Shown here: piece by piece, positions 10,860-22,900 of the stretch
Layout of the letters: the number at the start of each line of letters is the position of its first letter
Numbering within the stretch: the first letter of the stretch is position 1
From: Macrothele yani
Taxonomy: Eukaryota > Arthropoda > Arachnida > Araneae > Macrothelidae
NCBI GenBank assembly: GCA_039090855.1
Contig: CM077023.1
Span: forward strand, 78,653,127 to 78,717,126
Direction: 5' to 3'
DNA length: 64,000 nucleotides
The notes under the pieces: model-generated
Seen by the model: the letters and a program-made list of their open reading frames with translations, nothing else
Database searches by the model: none
What the model was told of the DNA's origin: nothing
Program-made: the position numbers and the translations under genes

Positions 10860-13772
10860 AGAAATCACATGCACGTTCAATGTAGTGCTCTAATTGCGTG
10901 ATAAACTTTTTTTTTGCCATTGATGTAAGTGAATTAGTCATTTTATTTTTCGTTGGAGTTTTCTGAATAGGTTTGTAACAATATTTTTTCCATAGGAGGA
11001 CTTATTACAAAATACTTATCTTTTTCATCGTGAATTTGTGAAGCAATAGAATTTTGGAACTTGGAATCTCTTTAAACGGACAGTAACTTTTAATTATCTT
11101 TAAGGAACGGTGAAATGTAATTCTTTATTGTATTATTTCATAAAATTCCTAAATATAAAATTTACTCTTGATAGATATTATAGCTTTCGTCTTAAGGGGA
11201 CGACAGACTAATACATAGACATCCCACAATCACCTGTACAATAATTTTCAGGTATCTTATGGCAACACAATATGAAAAAGCTGGAGCACAAAATGGGGGA
11301 GAGGGGAAGGAATATCCGGTTCCACAATAACCAAAATTTTATGCGATACGCTATCCACAATATCTGATATCGCTACAGATCTTCAAGATCAAGTAGTTCG
11401 ATAGACAATTGAAATTTAGCAGTTAAACCCACGAATCATTCCTGTTACAGGAAATTTTCCACCACATGGATACGGAAAAAGTGAGAACAGAATTTTTCCT
11501 TAATATACGAAATGAATTGGGGAGAGGTTTCTGAAAATTCAGAATTTTCGTGGTTTAAGAAAATTCTGTGAAATTCAGGTTTCTTTCAGTCATTTCAGAA
11601 TTTCAGGGAAAAGGTTGTATCAGAAATATGCTTCATTAATTCACGAAAGGAATCACGGAAAGTGGCTCGTGAATTTTTTTTTTTTTTTTTTTTTTTATTA
11701 CAGTACATGCGTGCTTGCCCAGGAATTGATGCAAGAACCAAAAGTTTGCTCACTGTGACTACTCGACCATCATCGGCACTCCGTATAACCTTTCTTGTCT
11801 TTTTGTATTTGTGGCTTTTGCTGAATATTATTTCAACATTTATTTCCAGCTTCATGTCCTGTGATATGAATTTGTTCACGATTTTTATCCATTTCAGGGA
11901 TTTTATTACTCTGACAAAATCGCACTTCCGTTTCCGACTAAGGTTCCACTTATGTACTGGTGTTTGATTTCTCAATCTTTTGTACTGGGTTTTTATTTAT
12001 GTCTTTCGCATTTTTCGGCCCTAGTGTGTGTGCTCGTCAGTGATGCTGGAAAGAAAATCCCGAAGTCAAATTCTTAATAACCTGGCTAATCACTTAAAAT
12101 AGACTACTGTACTACTACTCTGGCCATTCTCTCCTGTAAATAGAACTCAGGGTAATTCCATAATAGTGAGATGCATCTAAGCAGAGGTTTTGGTTCTTCC
12201 CAGTCTTACCGGAGAACTTTGCCATCTTGAGGTACCCTCTGAAGCCGTACGTTTAACTGCTAGAAAGATTGACGGCTCCTCAAGTTGGTACACATGTTTT
12301 GATATCCATCTCTAGAATTTTAAACTGGCCTCTTACTCGAATCCATTATTTTGAGTCAGTAAGACTTTTCGACAGATTGTCATGAATTTTTAATGAACTT
12401 CATTCTATATACCTCCCGGGGGGTATCGTGTTGAGAACACAGCAAAATATCATTCTAGACTAAGGCTCTGCAAAAAAATTTCGAACACTAGGTTTCTTCA
12501 GAATCACTTAATTTCCTCCTGTAGAACCATCTTGAAGATAAATTTTATTAAAATATGTGTCGATCCCGTCAGTCTCCATAAAATGTTTCTGTTGTACATG
12601 CTGCCCTCGACAAACTGAAGAAAGGCATTAAAAATCAGATGAAGTATTCCTGTATTAATGTGATAAACCAATATCATATGATAAATAACACTGAAGGAGA
12701 AAAATGATTATGCACATGCCGAATAATTTCGCCTTAAGTCTCTTTACCTATGTGCGTGTGCGTAAGTAAATTATTTCCTTTTACTATGCTTGGCATCGTG
12801 TTCTTCTGTAAACAATGTGGGAAGCCGACGGGCTGCAGATTCTCTCTTACGGAGCTATTTCTTCTTTCGCATGGAATGAAGTTGAAAGTTTTCTAATCAT
12901 ATGGTTTGGGGTAAAATTTTCAATTCTCTCTGAAACAAAATTAGTCTCTTCCTCGGACCGCATCGCATCATGAAATATCATTCCTTTTCTGGCGCTGATT
13001 GGTGTTTAACGCAATTCCGGATTTTGCAGATCCTCAATCCTGAGCCATTTATGATCTGATATCTGGCTCAGAAAAGAAAAATTCAGCTGCTTTCAATTAT
13101 TACTATGGTGTCCTAGTTCAAATTTGAAGGCAGATATATTAACTATCTTGAAAGATCAACTTTGCGTTCAGCATGGCTGGGACGCAAGAGAAAATAAAAA
13201 TGAACTGTGCGGTGCGTTTATATATCTGAGTTTTAGGAGGTTTAATATATCGCGAGGTCCTTTGAAGTAGATCTACTGTTGCACAAAAACTTTGTGGCCA
13301 GCGTGATTTGGCAGGGTTTGATTAAAGTGGCTGCTCCTGAGAGGAAGATATCTTTACTGAAGCACGCTGGCGGATATAATTTTTACTTGCAGTTATATGA
13401 CGTAGACCACAGAAAGAGCCGTAGTGAGAGAAGAACTAACTAAGAAACATCAGTTTTTTAAACCAAGGGGAAAGGTGGAACTACACATGGTGCTCAATGC
13501 AGCATTTGCTGTGTAACAACTCGTAACCGATGTCCTTTTGACAGAAAATTGTCAGTAACAGAAGCTTTAGACTACTGTATCGGTTGCTCTGATAACTTTT
13601 CTCTGATAAAAAAGACTGACTTAGGGAACGATCCAGTGAGGTCCTACAGTACTTCGTTTTAGGTTAAAAAGAAAGAGGAAAAGTTTCCTGCTTTTTAAAT
13701 TTTGTATCAGGCTCATAATTTGATAAATGTATTTCCCTTTATATTGGAAGCCGTGTTTGCACTGTGAAACTC
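10860..13772. other. Unassigned AT-rich interval, with a T-run at ~11674-11697
   Basis: The one clear feature is a poly-T tract at about 11674-11697. A segment that may be a reverse-oriented tRNA-like head follows it (near 11700-11790), without confident A and B boxes. The rest shows no transposon ends or protein motifs. Confidence 0.4.
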
Positions 13773-15183
13773 CGCTGCCCTGTCATTAATTTCCGCACAC
13801 CCCTCTTTTGTTAGTGAATACGGTCCCATGCAAGCACACAGACCGAACTATAAATATATATAACAGACCGAACTATAAATATGCTCAGATAAATAATAAT
13901 CAAGGAGCACGAATACATCAAATTAATATACTTTGGTATAAAATCCGTTGTCTTTTCATTGGCGTAAAACAAACTAATATTGCCGAACTTTCGCTCACCA
14001 CCGGGTGGCCAAATGCAGCACTGAACATCATGTTAACGTTTACTATTAGTTCTCTCCGCATAGGTTGGTATCAGTCTGCCTTTGAAAAGCTATCCGTTGG
14101 TGAGCGAAAGCCCGGCAATATCAGTTTTGTTTTTAAGCCAATAAGAAGTCAACGGATGTTGTACCAAAGTTTATAAGTATGCTGTTAGGGATATGGTGAG
14201 ACAATAGCATGATCGCGAATGCAAGATACCTCGATCAAGGGAGTTGGATGCGATGTGCAAATGGAAGCGAACTGGAGCTGAATATGCCAATGAACAACCC
14301 GTGAAACCTCCGAAACTAACAGAACCGTGATAGAAGAGATCTGCAAAGAACTATCAGCTCAGAAAACCAAATCAAAGTTGTCTCAAATCACGCAAACCTT
14401 ATGTGAGACTATTGGGATGATGCTAGCACCAGTATAGTGTGTAGGAAGTTGCGTGACATATGTTACCACAGTCGAGTGGCCATCCACAAGTCCCTAATCA
14501 CTTCGACCAAATGCCACACACCGATTAGCATGGTTTAAGGAACGTCAGTCTTGGACTAGTAGATAAAAGCTGTGCTATGGACTAACTAGTCATAGCCTGA
14601 TGGTCGTTCCTAGGTGTTGCGGATGCCGGGATAAAGGTATCTTCTTTGCTGTGTCGTCTCATAGAATGAAGTTTGGTGGAGGCACCTTGATGGTATACAG
14701 CTGTTTTTCTTGGTTCCGTCTTGGGCCCACGAGTCGTTGAGGTCGACCTAGACATCCCACACAATTATGCATTTCCATCATTTTGGCGGTACTTTGGGAA
14801 AATCCCATTACTATTATCAAGGAGGAAAACGCACCATGTCATATTGCTCACGCTTTTACGGATTGGTTTGAGGACGTTGGCGACGTGAAGGTCGACTGGC
14901 CAGCCCAGAGTCTGACCTGAACCCAATAAAGAATCTGAGACGAATCAGATCGTCGGATGCGTGGAAGAAGAGATCCTCCCCCCCTCCCCCCCAAAAAAAA
15001 CAAAGCTTCGAAGGACGAATGGCGCAACATATTGGCAAACATTTACAAAAATAGTATTGGAGTGTTCCACGAAAACTAGAGGCAGTCATAAGGGACAAAG
15101 GGTTTCAACACAGTATTAAATTTTCCGTAAATAAAGAATATTTATCGACATGCAGGGCCACTATATTAATAGTAGGGCAGTGT
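13773..15183 (+). mobile_element. Tc1-like transposon, family C copy 1, heavily decayed
   Basis: The right end reads AGTAGGGCAGTG followed by TA (15184-15185). The left end near 13773 reads CGCTGCCCTGTCATTAAT, its imperfect inverted partner; the left TA is lost. The middle aligns with the copy at 21.3-22.6 kb over the segments AACCTCCGAAACTAACAGAA, CTATTGGGATGATG and ATCCACAAGTCCCTAATCAC. Stops and indels are frequent. A C run and A run at about 14979-15000 sit where the conserved C-terminal coding region should be. Confidence 0.75.
13930..14170. mobile_element. Palindromic MITE inside Tc1 family C copy 1
   Basis: The first and last ~72 bp are inverted repeats (ACTTTGGTA outermost, then ATCCGTTG, TTGGC, AATATTGCCG, TTTCGCTCACC). 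Only about 95 bp lies between them. It has no coding capacity. TATAAATATGCT upstream and TATAAGTATGCT downstream (about 13871 and 14172) might be a target duplication, but about 45 bp of extra sequence lies inside the left copy. Confidence 0.75.
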
Positions 15184-15677
15184 ACATAAAATTTATCTTG
15201 AAGTTCGTATCGTAAAACATTTGGTTACATGTTTGTCTTTAAAGTAACAAGTTTCGGTTGTGTCTTTTAAGTGTCAATATAGCATATCCTTCACAAAATC
15301 ATGAGAGCAATGGAATGTCGTTAGGTTTGTCGCACATTTTACACCACGCTCCTGTACCGTTATTTCTTTTTCCCCGCTGTAATTCTTGTGTGTATAGACA
15401 TGTTTCTAGTACCATTTTCTAGAGAGTTAATGTTTGAGTGTTGTACCTCATCGCTTTAAAAGGTGACGATTTTTTTATCTCCTTTTCGCTACGTTACTTT
15501 CTGGGAAATATTCATTCTAGAAAGATATGTTGCACAAAAATGAATGCTTTGATTATGAGTGGTTAGAAAAAAATGTACCTGTATCACATGAAAACTTTTG
15601 TATCGAGGCTGCAACGAAGATTGTGTTCAACCAAATCGCCGTCTTCTGGGAAAGCGAACATTTTGCTGAAATATCTA
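15184..15677. other. Unassigned interval
   Basis: An open frame of 74 codons at 15527-15751 runs into the next element and shows no recognisable domain. Confidence 0.4.
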
Positions 15678-16870
15678 CACTGATGAGCAAAAATCAAGTG
15701 ACGGGCTTAAAAGTTGACACGGCAACATTACGATTTGATAGGCTTTCATAAAATTAAAGTGAGAGAATACATCAGATCATGACAAAGAACATATGCAAAA
15801 TAAGGAATGTCAGGTGATCAGTAATCGCGCAGGTACATGCAAACCGCCAAGCACATAAAACATGTAACAAAAGAGTCCAGATACGGTACCCTTCATATAG
15901 CATCTTTCACGCCCCAAAAGCTGTTAGCTTGCAAGAGGTGTTGGAGAATATGCAGACGAACACCCGGAGTCTCTTGACGAATTCAATAAGCTGGATAACT
16001 GAATCATTCATTAGCCAGAGCGCACAATGTTTCTCAGAAAGGCATCTCCAGATTATGGCGACAATAGCAATAATCCGGAAAGGTACCAGTTACCGGCTGT
16101 TAAATGGCCACAATGTCTGATAAGGGTCGATATCTGATTTAACAGTGAAAAAACATAGAGAGACGACACCCAGAGAACTACTTATCAAGCTCGTTTGTGC
16201 TTTAGGCACGATATTGTCAAGGAGAACACGTGCCCGGACTACTTCTTTAGACGGATGTTTATGCTGGGAGACTGATGGTTTACCTCAATCTCAACCTTTC
16301 TCAAAGAAGAGCTCATAGGACTTGGCGTAGGCAGTTTAAAACGAGGACACAACAGCAATGGGCTCATGTGCTTTTCCTGGATGAGTTCCTTTTCAGTCAG
16401 ACTACACATTTCTGATACGTTCTCATTTGGAAAGAACGCGGAAAGTGCAACCATCCCTGCAAAATATAGGAACAAGACCAATATTCAGGAGGAGGTTTTC
16501 TGGTGTGGACAGGAATAACGCTGGATTGTCGTACCCCACTCTATATATTAGAGGGAGACACCGTGCATGCCCAGTGGCACATAGGAAAGATCTCTGAACT
16601 CTACGTAAGGCTTTTTTGGTGATTCAGTAGGACATAAGTTCATTTTTATAAATGACGATAATAATCATTCTCAGCTCGGCTGTTCAGCGATTGGCTCAAG
16701 TGAGGATATCCACACGGCGGAGTGGTCAGCCAGATCACCAGGACCTATGAAGCATACCTAGGACGCTCAGGGGTGGTGCACATTTCTGCTCCTCCTTCAG
16801 GAAGCCTCCTAGAGCTGCAATTTGGGCTATCGGAATAATGGCGTTTATTGCCATCTGATCTCATTCATTT
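15678..16870 (+). pseudogene. Decayed Tc1-like element (family D)
   Basis: A left end CACTGATGAGCAAAAATC preceded by TA lies at 15678. Transposase remnants appear in changing frames. WAHVLFLDEFLFS corresponds to the usual W-VLFSDESRFS block. A GGGFLVWTGITLD block corresponds to GGGVLVWGGI. SEDIHTAEWSARSP corresponds to the spacer before the last catalytic motif. LGR comes near the end. I could not place the right terminal repeat. All catalytic motifs are damaged. Confidence 0.7.
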
Positions 16871-16882
16871 CATTCCCAGCGT

Positions 16883-16960
16883 TGGCTGGTTGGTTGTCTG
16901 AAGTTTAATGGTGCAGGGGCCTTAGTAGGCCAAAGAGCCAGAGGTCCCACACATTTCAAC
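16883..16960 (-). repeat. 3'-terminal fragment of the I/Jockey-like LINE
   Basis: GTTGGCTGGTTGG, a TTAATGGTGCAGGGGCC block and GGCCAAAGAGCCAGAG match the 3' end of the LINE at 7516-7590 at lower identity. Only the last ~80 bp is present, a typical 5' truncation. Confidence 0.6.
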
Positions 16961-18844
16961 AGCAGCAGAAACATTATGCTGTGCAGCACGCTTGGTGATC
17001 AAGGGCGATCTTACTCCATATTGCTCACCGGAACAACACATTTTTTTCTCTTGCACTTTTGCATATGCTCTTTTTAATTGTCTGATGTACTCTCACAGGA
17101 ACTACAATAAAGTAGATCAAGTAGTTATGTTGCTACGCCAGCTTTTATGTTCGCGACTTAACTTTTTTCTGCAAGTGCATTTTTCAGTGGTGGAAAAATT
17201 TTATCTCACGTCAAAAGGTGGGATGATAACTGCACTACTATTTGAATAGTTCGTGGAAGATGGCAAAAAGAACAATAAAAACACAATCTGGTATGAATGA
17301 TGAAGAAACACGCTAATGCTCCATGCAGAAAATTTGTCATTTTTCTTGTTCTACAGGTTGGTGGAAAGTCTAAAAGTTCTCATTCATTAGAGGAGTACAA
17401 CACCTTTATTGAACCTCAGGTTGTAAGAGATGTGAACGTAGAGGATTAACTAGGAATTTCTGCGCCCGGGGCAAACCACAAAATATTGCGCCCCCTCCCA
17501 CCGAAGTCGTTAAAACCAAAAATATTTAGCGCTTGGTGCTTTAAATATTGTAATTATGCATATTGGATGAATTTTTAGGTAAAACTCGTTTGTGTTGATT
17601 ACGCATTAGTTTGCCTTATTAAGTATCCACACGCATATTCAATTACGATATTTCAAAATAACTAACACTAGCCACTCGAAGTTCTCTCAGACATTTCACT
17701 TCACACTGAATTTTATATATACAGTATTTTTGTAACATTCTCTTGTAGTTAACTGATAACTATTAATAATTAAAGGCTATATGCAATATATTTTAAGAAC
17801 AGGCCAGTCTTTCAGCGGACCAGAGGAAGATCTTTGCAAATATACCGCTTCCCCTATTGCCATTTTCATTGCAACTTAACAGATTGCTTAAATATTTTCT
17901 ATTGGGGTATGATGCAGTAAATAGTTTATTATGGAGCTAGGTGTCATTTCTTATCCCAAATGGGAACGCAATTTTACTCTCTTTAACTGCGTCGGAAGAA
18001 GTTAGGTGAAGGGTCAGTACTCAGCAGAAGGGTTTCGTGCATTTCCTTACCATTACATCAAGTTCATTCTGGAAGGTGAACTGGAGGCGGAACACCGCTA
18101 TGGTTGTAAAATATAGAAGATGCAGAGAACGGGTAAGGTTTCCAACTGTTTCGGACTTCAGACTTTCGGTACTACATTAAACAGCAGGAATATACTGTAG
18201 CGTGTAGTAGTGGTAATAATGATCGAATTGCCCCCACAAAATCTTCAGCCATGTGAACGGCGTCCTTATATTCCAATGTACGAAAAACCGCGCTTTCGTT
18301 TCAGATTGTGAGAAATTAACATCTCCTGAATAATTTGAGGAAGAAATGGAAATTTTAAGCAGCCAAGGCTACCGAAACTGGCGAAAAATATAAGCAAATT
18401 CTGCAAACGGACAAACGGCAAAGTATGGTACAAAAAATGTATACCAGGAACTAGATCAAAAGTTTCAATTCAGGTTTTCATCAGATTGTACGCATTGAAT
18501 TTTACGCCCTCTTTTGAGCTGTGCTCAGGGCAGCCGCCCCTCCTTTGTTACGCCTCTATATGAAAGCATCACTGTGCGACGCGCCTCATGACAAGCCTTA
18601 TTACGTATTGTCATTGAGAAATCATTTCCTGTCCATTGTAATAATTGTAAAGAAGCGCATAAAGACTGACGTCAATCACGTGTCCAAAGGGAAGTAAAAA
18701 CAAAAGTTAATTTTCAACTTTGTCATCTTTTAAGAAATCTCTGCCAGTATCATTCGATTTGTTTGAAACCCTTTTTTGGTCAACAATATAGAAAAAATTC
18801 GTTTTATTTTCAAGGTTGGTTGATCGTTCTTTTTTTGCTGTTTT
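16961..18844. other. Unassigned interval
   Basis: Contains an 85-codon open frame at 16992-17249 with no recognised domain. Two C-rich segments near 17465-17505 and 18530-18560 resemble each other only loosely. No element ends found. Confidence 0.4.
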
Positions 18845-19046
18845 GTTTTGTTTGGGGGTTTAACGACAACCGTGAACAACTCAATAGGCTATAAGCAGCC
18901 GCTCGTCTCCAATTTAGGGTCACTGATTCCAGGAAAGGGAGAGAGCCTGTGCCATAAGACAAACAACATCCATGCCTTACCGGGATTCTAAACCATCACA
19001 GATGAATGGTCTAAACCACCGCTTAGACCACTGCGCTACAGAGGCT
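18845..19046 (-). mobile_element. SINE S1 copy
   Basis: It carries the full order of S1 blocks, from GGTTTAACGAC through CTATAAGCAG and AATTTAGGGTCACTG to the tRNA-like head with a damaged B-box. The best flanking match is only GGTTGAT, so I do not call a target duplication. Confidence 0.8.
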
Positions 19047-19358
19047 GCGGTTGATAGGTTGATGAAGTTTTGTAGCAAGATAGTAAGAAGTAGCAGCATA
19101 TAAAATCTCCACAGCATATAAAATGATGCCCTGTACAATCGCAGAAAAAAATCTGTCTTTTTACTCTTGGAAATACATTACTGCTCCAAAGAACAGGATT
19201 TTTAAAACTGAAATAGTTTTCCTGCCCTCCGCAATTTGCACACATTATATAAAAAAAAAAAGTGTGGGATAGAGACAAAAAAATATGAATGGGCATTTTC
19301 TGTCTGTCACACACACACACTGGTTGATGATATATACACATCCTTCATGTATATATAT

Positions 19359-19918
19359 CAACCCACTGCTGGATGAAGATCTCCTCAAGCTTCTTCCCAT
19401 GGTCGTATTCTGGATCTTTTCCTCTCCCTTGGAATCCTGTCTAGTATATTAGTTGTCCAACGGAAGTCAGTTATTTCAATACATCCAACTCATTGCCATT
19501 TCAAGGATTTTACCTCGATCGTGATGTCAAACTCCCGTCATTTTCCTGATCCACTAGTTCCTCTTCCTATCCTTCCTGATCACACCAAGCATGCACCTCT
19601 CCATACTTCTTTTAGTAGTTTGCAGCTTTTGAATGTCTTTTTTAGGTAAAATCCACGTCTCTGATTCAAAAGTAAGAACTGGAAGGATGCATTGATAAAA
19701 CACATCTCTTAAAACATAATGATAAATTAATCTTGAAAATTCTATTATTCTTCCAAATTGCTCTCCAACTAAGCTTTATACGCCGATTAATTTCTTCGAT
19801 GTGGTTTTTGCTTGATATCTGTTTTCGAAGGTAACTAACTGTAGGCATTGGATTAAATCTTAAAATTGTTTCGTTCTGGTTCAACTTTTTAAGCAATTGA
19901 GTTCATCCACAGATAAAC
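19359..19918 (-). pseudogene. RTE LINE ORF2 3' fragment
   Basis: It begins at the RTE 3' terminus (ATCAACCCACTGCTGGATGA on the plus strand). On the minus strand it carries KQISS, EEINRRIKLSWRA, FKINL and CVL, then the C-terminal tail in other frames. This matches the segment after the RT palm in the copy at 37.5 kb. It is 5' truncated around 19918 and frameshifted. Confidence 0.8.
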
Positions 19919-20056
19919 GGTTCGGAAATCTGAGTAACAAATGAAAAGAAATAGAAAAGTGAGTTTAATTGAATAAAAGGTATCGTTTGAAATGCAACAA
20001 ATCTGTACGCTGTGCATAGCCGGAAATATATAAAATCTTTAGCACAAGTAAAATAA

Positions 20057-20209
20057 ATATTAAGATAATACAACGTTTGTTATAAATATTTTATTTTTTC
20101 AAGTCCACCAAGTCCATTCGTCCTGATGAAGGTAGGTCAGAACCCAGCAAAACCTTGGTCGAAGTGAAAAAATAAAATATTTCTGACAAACGTTATATTG
20201 TCTTAATAT
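20057..20209. repeat. 45-bp inverted repeat with 63-nt loop, hammerhead-like core
   Basis: Arms 20057-20101 and 20165-20209 match at about 40 of 45 positions. The loop holds CCTGATGAAGG, then AAACCTTGGTCGAAG, similar to the CTGATGA and GAAA core blocks of hammerhead ribozymes known from Penelope-like elements and retrozymes. The inner AAGGT and ACCTT can pair as a stem II. The GAAG and an extra GGTC deviate from the consensus. This could be a decayed ribozyme or a coincidence. Confidence 0.45.
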
Positions 20210-20636
20210 ATATATAGTATAATCGTCCCAAGCCTGTAGTATCTGATTTCAAGAACATGTAAAATAAGTTTCTTACATTTCATTGCCGGGTAGTTTTGCA
20301 TGTAACTTTTTCATCTGACGAAAACAGTAACGGAGTCTTAATTTAAGAATTCATAAACAATGCAGCATTAGTAGACACATTCTCAGGCAGCAGATCCGTC
20401 TTTTGAAGATTGAATTGAAATCCCTACGTATCCTTCTTAATGAACAGCAATGCGCTCACTCAATGCCATGGTCTATTCTTCTGTCGGAGATTTATATTTA
20501 CGAACAGTCAGCACCAGGCTGAAGGAGACCTTTAAAAGATAGAATTTCTCCCCCTTCAAAGATCGCAGACAGAAATGATCCATTGTTTTGTTCCTTGGTT
20601 GGCTTTGTAAATGTTGCTCTTTCCCGAAATATGGTA

Positions 20637-20878
20637 TCTGGTTTTGAGGTATTTTTTCCTTCTTTTGGTTGGAGGTTTAACGGCCACCGTGAGCAACGCA
20701 ATGGGCTATAAGTAGTCACCCGTCCCTAATTTGGAACCACTGTTTCCAGGGAAGAGAAAGAGCCAGTGCCGTAAGACAAACACAACATCCATGCTTCACC
20801 AGGATTCGAACCCTCTCGGACGATTGGTCAGAAGCCATCGATTAGACCACTGCGCCACGTGGGCGGCCTCTGGTTTTG
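20637..20878 (-). mobile_element. SINE S1 copy with 10-bp target duplication
   Basis: The insert is 20647-20868, flanked by TCTGGTTTTG at 20637-20646 and 20869-20878. All S1 body blocks are present. The head retains GGATTCGAACC on the plus strand (B-box complement) but has a short deletion after it. Confidence 0.88.
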
Positions 20879-21025
20879 GAGAAAGTGCAAAAGCGATGTA
20901 TTCCTTTTTTTTTATAGTAAAAAATCTTTCTAAAGTTATTTCAGTGGCACATATACACTCAGAACAACAACAAAAAAATCATCTTTGCGAATAGAGTCCT
21001 CATGGCTCGAATGATTGAGATAGAA

Positions 21026-21150
21026 AATTTTAGGACGGGAGTGTTTGACCGCAGGTCTTAAACAGCGCTTATATAAGTAGATTTGGGCCAGGGTGCCCGA
21101 TAGGAGGTTCACGTGGAAGAAAGTCAGTAGGAGCAAATGTCCTTATTTGA
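21026..21150 (-). repeat. SINE S2 fragment
   Basis: It matches the body of the S2 copy at 6.43-6.73 kb: TTTTAGGA, GTGT, TGACC, CAGGTCTTAAACA, then TGCCCGATAGGA and a CCTTATTT block. The tRNA-like head is absent. Confidence 0.6.
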
Positions 21151-21317
21151 CTGCAATGTTGTCCCTTTAGCGCTTTGAAAAACTTGAATGCATGTAGCTT
21201 GATTTTGCTTTGCAGCTTTTTTATAAGTGCAGCTTTTAGAATTTTTTATACGGTCCAATGATCCCTGTGTCATACCTATACCCATGTATGTGCATGAGCG
21301 TTCATATATATAATATA

Positions 21318-22640
21318 CACTGTCCTACCATAAATATCCGGACATCTCTCTATTGATAGTGAATTAGGTCCAACGCAAGTACTACGACACAGATCCAACT
21401 ACAAATATGCTCATGGAGCTATGAGGCTATAGCAAGATTCTGGATGCAAGATGCCTCGATCGACAGAGTTAACTGATTTCCAGCGCGCATTGATAAAAGG
21501 GTACCACATAGGCAATCGCTCCGTACGTGACTTTTCAGCGGCGGTGAGGATCCATTGGTCGGTCGACAGTTGATGTGTTATGCAAAATGGAAGCACACTG
21601 GAGCTGACCCGGCAGGCAAACAACCCGGTAAACCTCCGAAGCTAACAGAACGTGACACAAGAGCTCTGCAAAGGACTGTCCATTCTAAATGCAAATCAAG
21701 ATTATCTCAAATCAAGCAAACTCTACGTGAGACTATTGGGACTGATGTTAGCACCAGTATAGTGCGCTGCACGACACGGATTACCATGGTCAATCTGCCA
21801 TCCACAAGCCTCTAATCACTTGGATTAATGCCACACACAGATTATCGTGGTGTAAAAAACTTCGATCTCAGACTTTAGACCAACGGGGAAACTGTGATTT
21901 AGACTGAAGAGTCACGTTACGCAGTCGACTAGATTATAGCCTTTACTTTGTGTGTCGTATGCCGGGAGAAAGGTTGCTTCCGGACAGTATCTTCGCGTCA
22001 CAAAAGTTTAGTGGAGGAAGCGCGATGGCATGGAGCTGTTTTTCGTGGTTCACTTTGGCCCTATTAGTCATTTTGTACAAAATCATGAATACTGAGCTCT
22101 AGCTTGACTTCCTGGACAATCGTGCACTGTCAACAATGTGGCAGTACTTTGGGGGGGGGACCTATACCTCTATAGAAGGACAGTGCACCATGTCATACTG
22201 CTCGCGTTGGTTTGAGGACATGGTTGTATAGAACAGTTGATGAACTAGCCACCTGAGAGTCTTATATTGAACTCAGAGAATCTCTAGTACCAGTGAGATG
22301 AACTGGTCCCCTGATAGTCCTATCACGAACTCAACAGATAATCTGTACTACAAATGAGTTGGACTGGCCAGCTGCGAGTCCTTTCCTGAACCAGACAGAT
22401 AATCTCTAGTAGGAATTGGAGAGTAGCGGGAGTGGAACGAGAGATCGCCCAACAAACAAGGTTGACCTGTTCACTTCTTTTTTGTCCGAATGGCGGAACA
22501 CATGGGTGAACATTTACAAAAAAAAAGTGGGGGAGAGTATTCCACGAAGATTTGAGGTTTCAGCACACAATATTAAATTTTCTGTGAATCAGGATCATTT
22601 GTAGATATGCAAGTTTTCAGGTATTAATGGTAGAGCAGTA
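21318..22640 (+). mobile_element. Tc1-like transposon, family C copy 2, decayed
   Basis: TA precedes CACTGTCCTACCATAAATAT at 21318. The right end, TTAATGGTAGAGCAGTA, is its imperfect inverted partner with TA after it. The transposase remnant starts around 21455 (TDFQRALIKGYHIGNRSVRDF in one frame). It continues with KPPKLTERDTRALQRTV, SRLSQIKQTLRETIGTDVS and STSIVRCTTR. The FSDES-type block survives only as EESRYAV-like residues with stops. The E-motif region is triplicated (22232-22410). Inactive. Confidence 0.82.
22232..22410. repeat. Three ~60-bp tandem copies over the transposase E-motif region
   Basis: Each unit has a start like TGAACTGGCCA, then GAGTCCT, GAACT, CAGATAATCTCTAGTA. Copies start near 22240, 22302 and 22362. 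The sequence matches the segment of the relative at about 14.89-14.94 kb that encodes the WPAQSPDLNP block, present there once. Confidence 0.7.
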
Positions 22641-22900
22641 TATGTAAACACACACATATGCGTGGTAAATGTGTGTATAAATGTTTGCGTGTGTGTGTAA
22701 ACGTATTTCAGGAAGCAACAGTTAAATGCGGGACGCTATCTTGAAGTCATCCTAAAAAATAGAAAATGAGAGAGAGAATACCCTGGTACTCTTTGTAGAT
22801 AATTTATGCTATGCATCTTTTGCATGCCAATATTTTTGTGGGTGTGAAACAAAACTAATGATTCGAGAGTATACATTTATTTACGTATACAACACATTGC

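Noticed and set aside
15527..15751. Small host gene (74 codons)
   Set aside because: No domain, codon use like surroundings, and the frame runs into a decayed Tc1 end.
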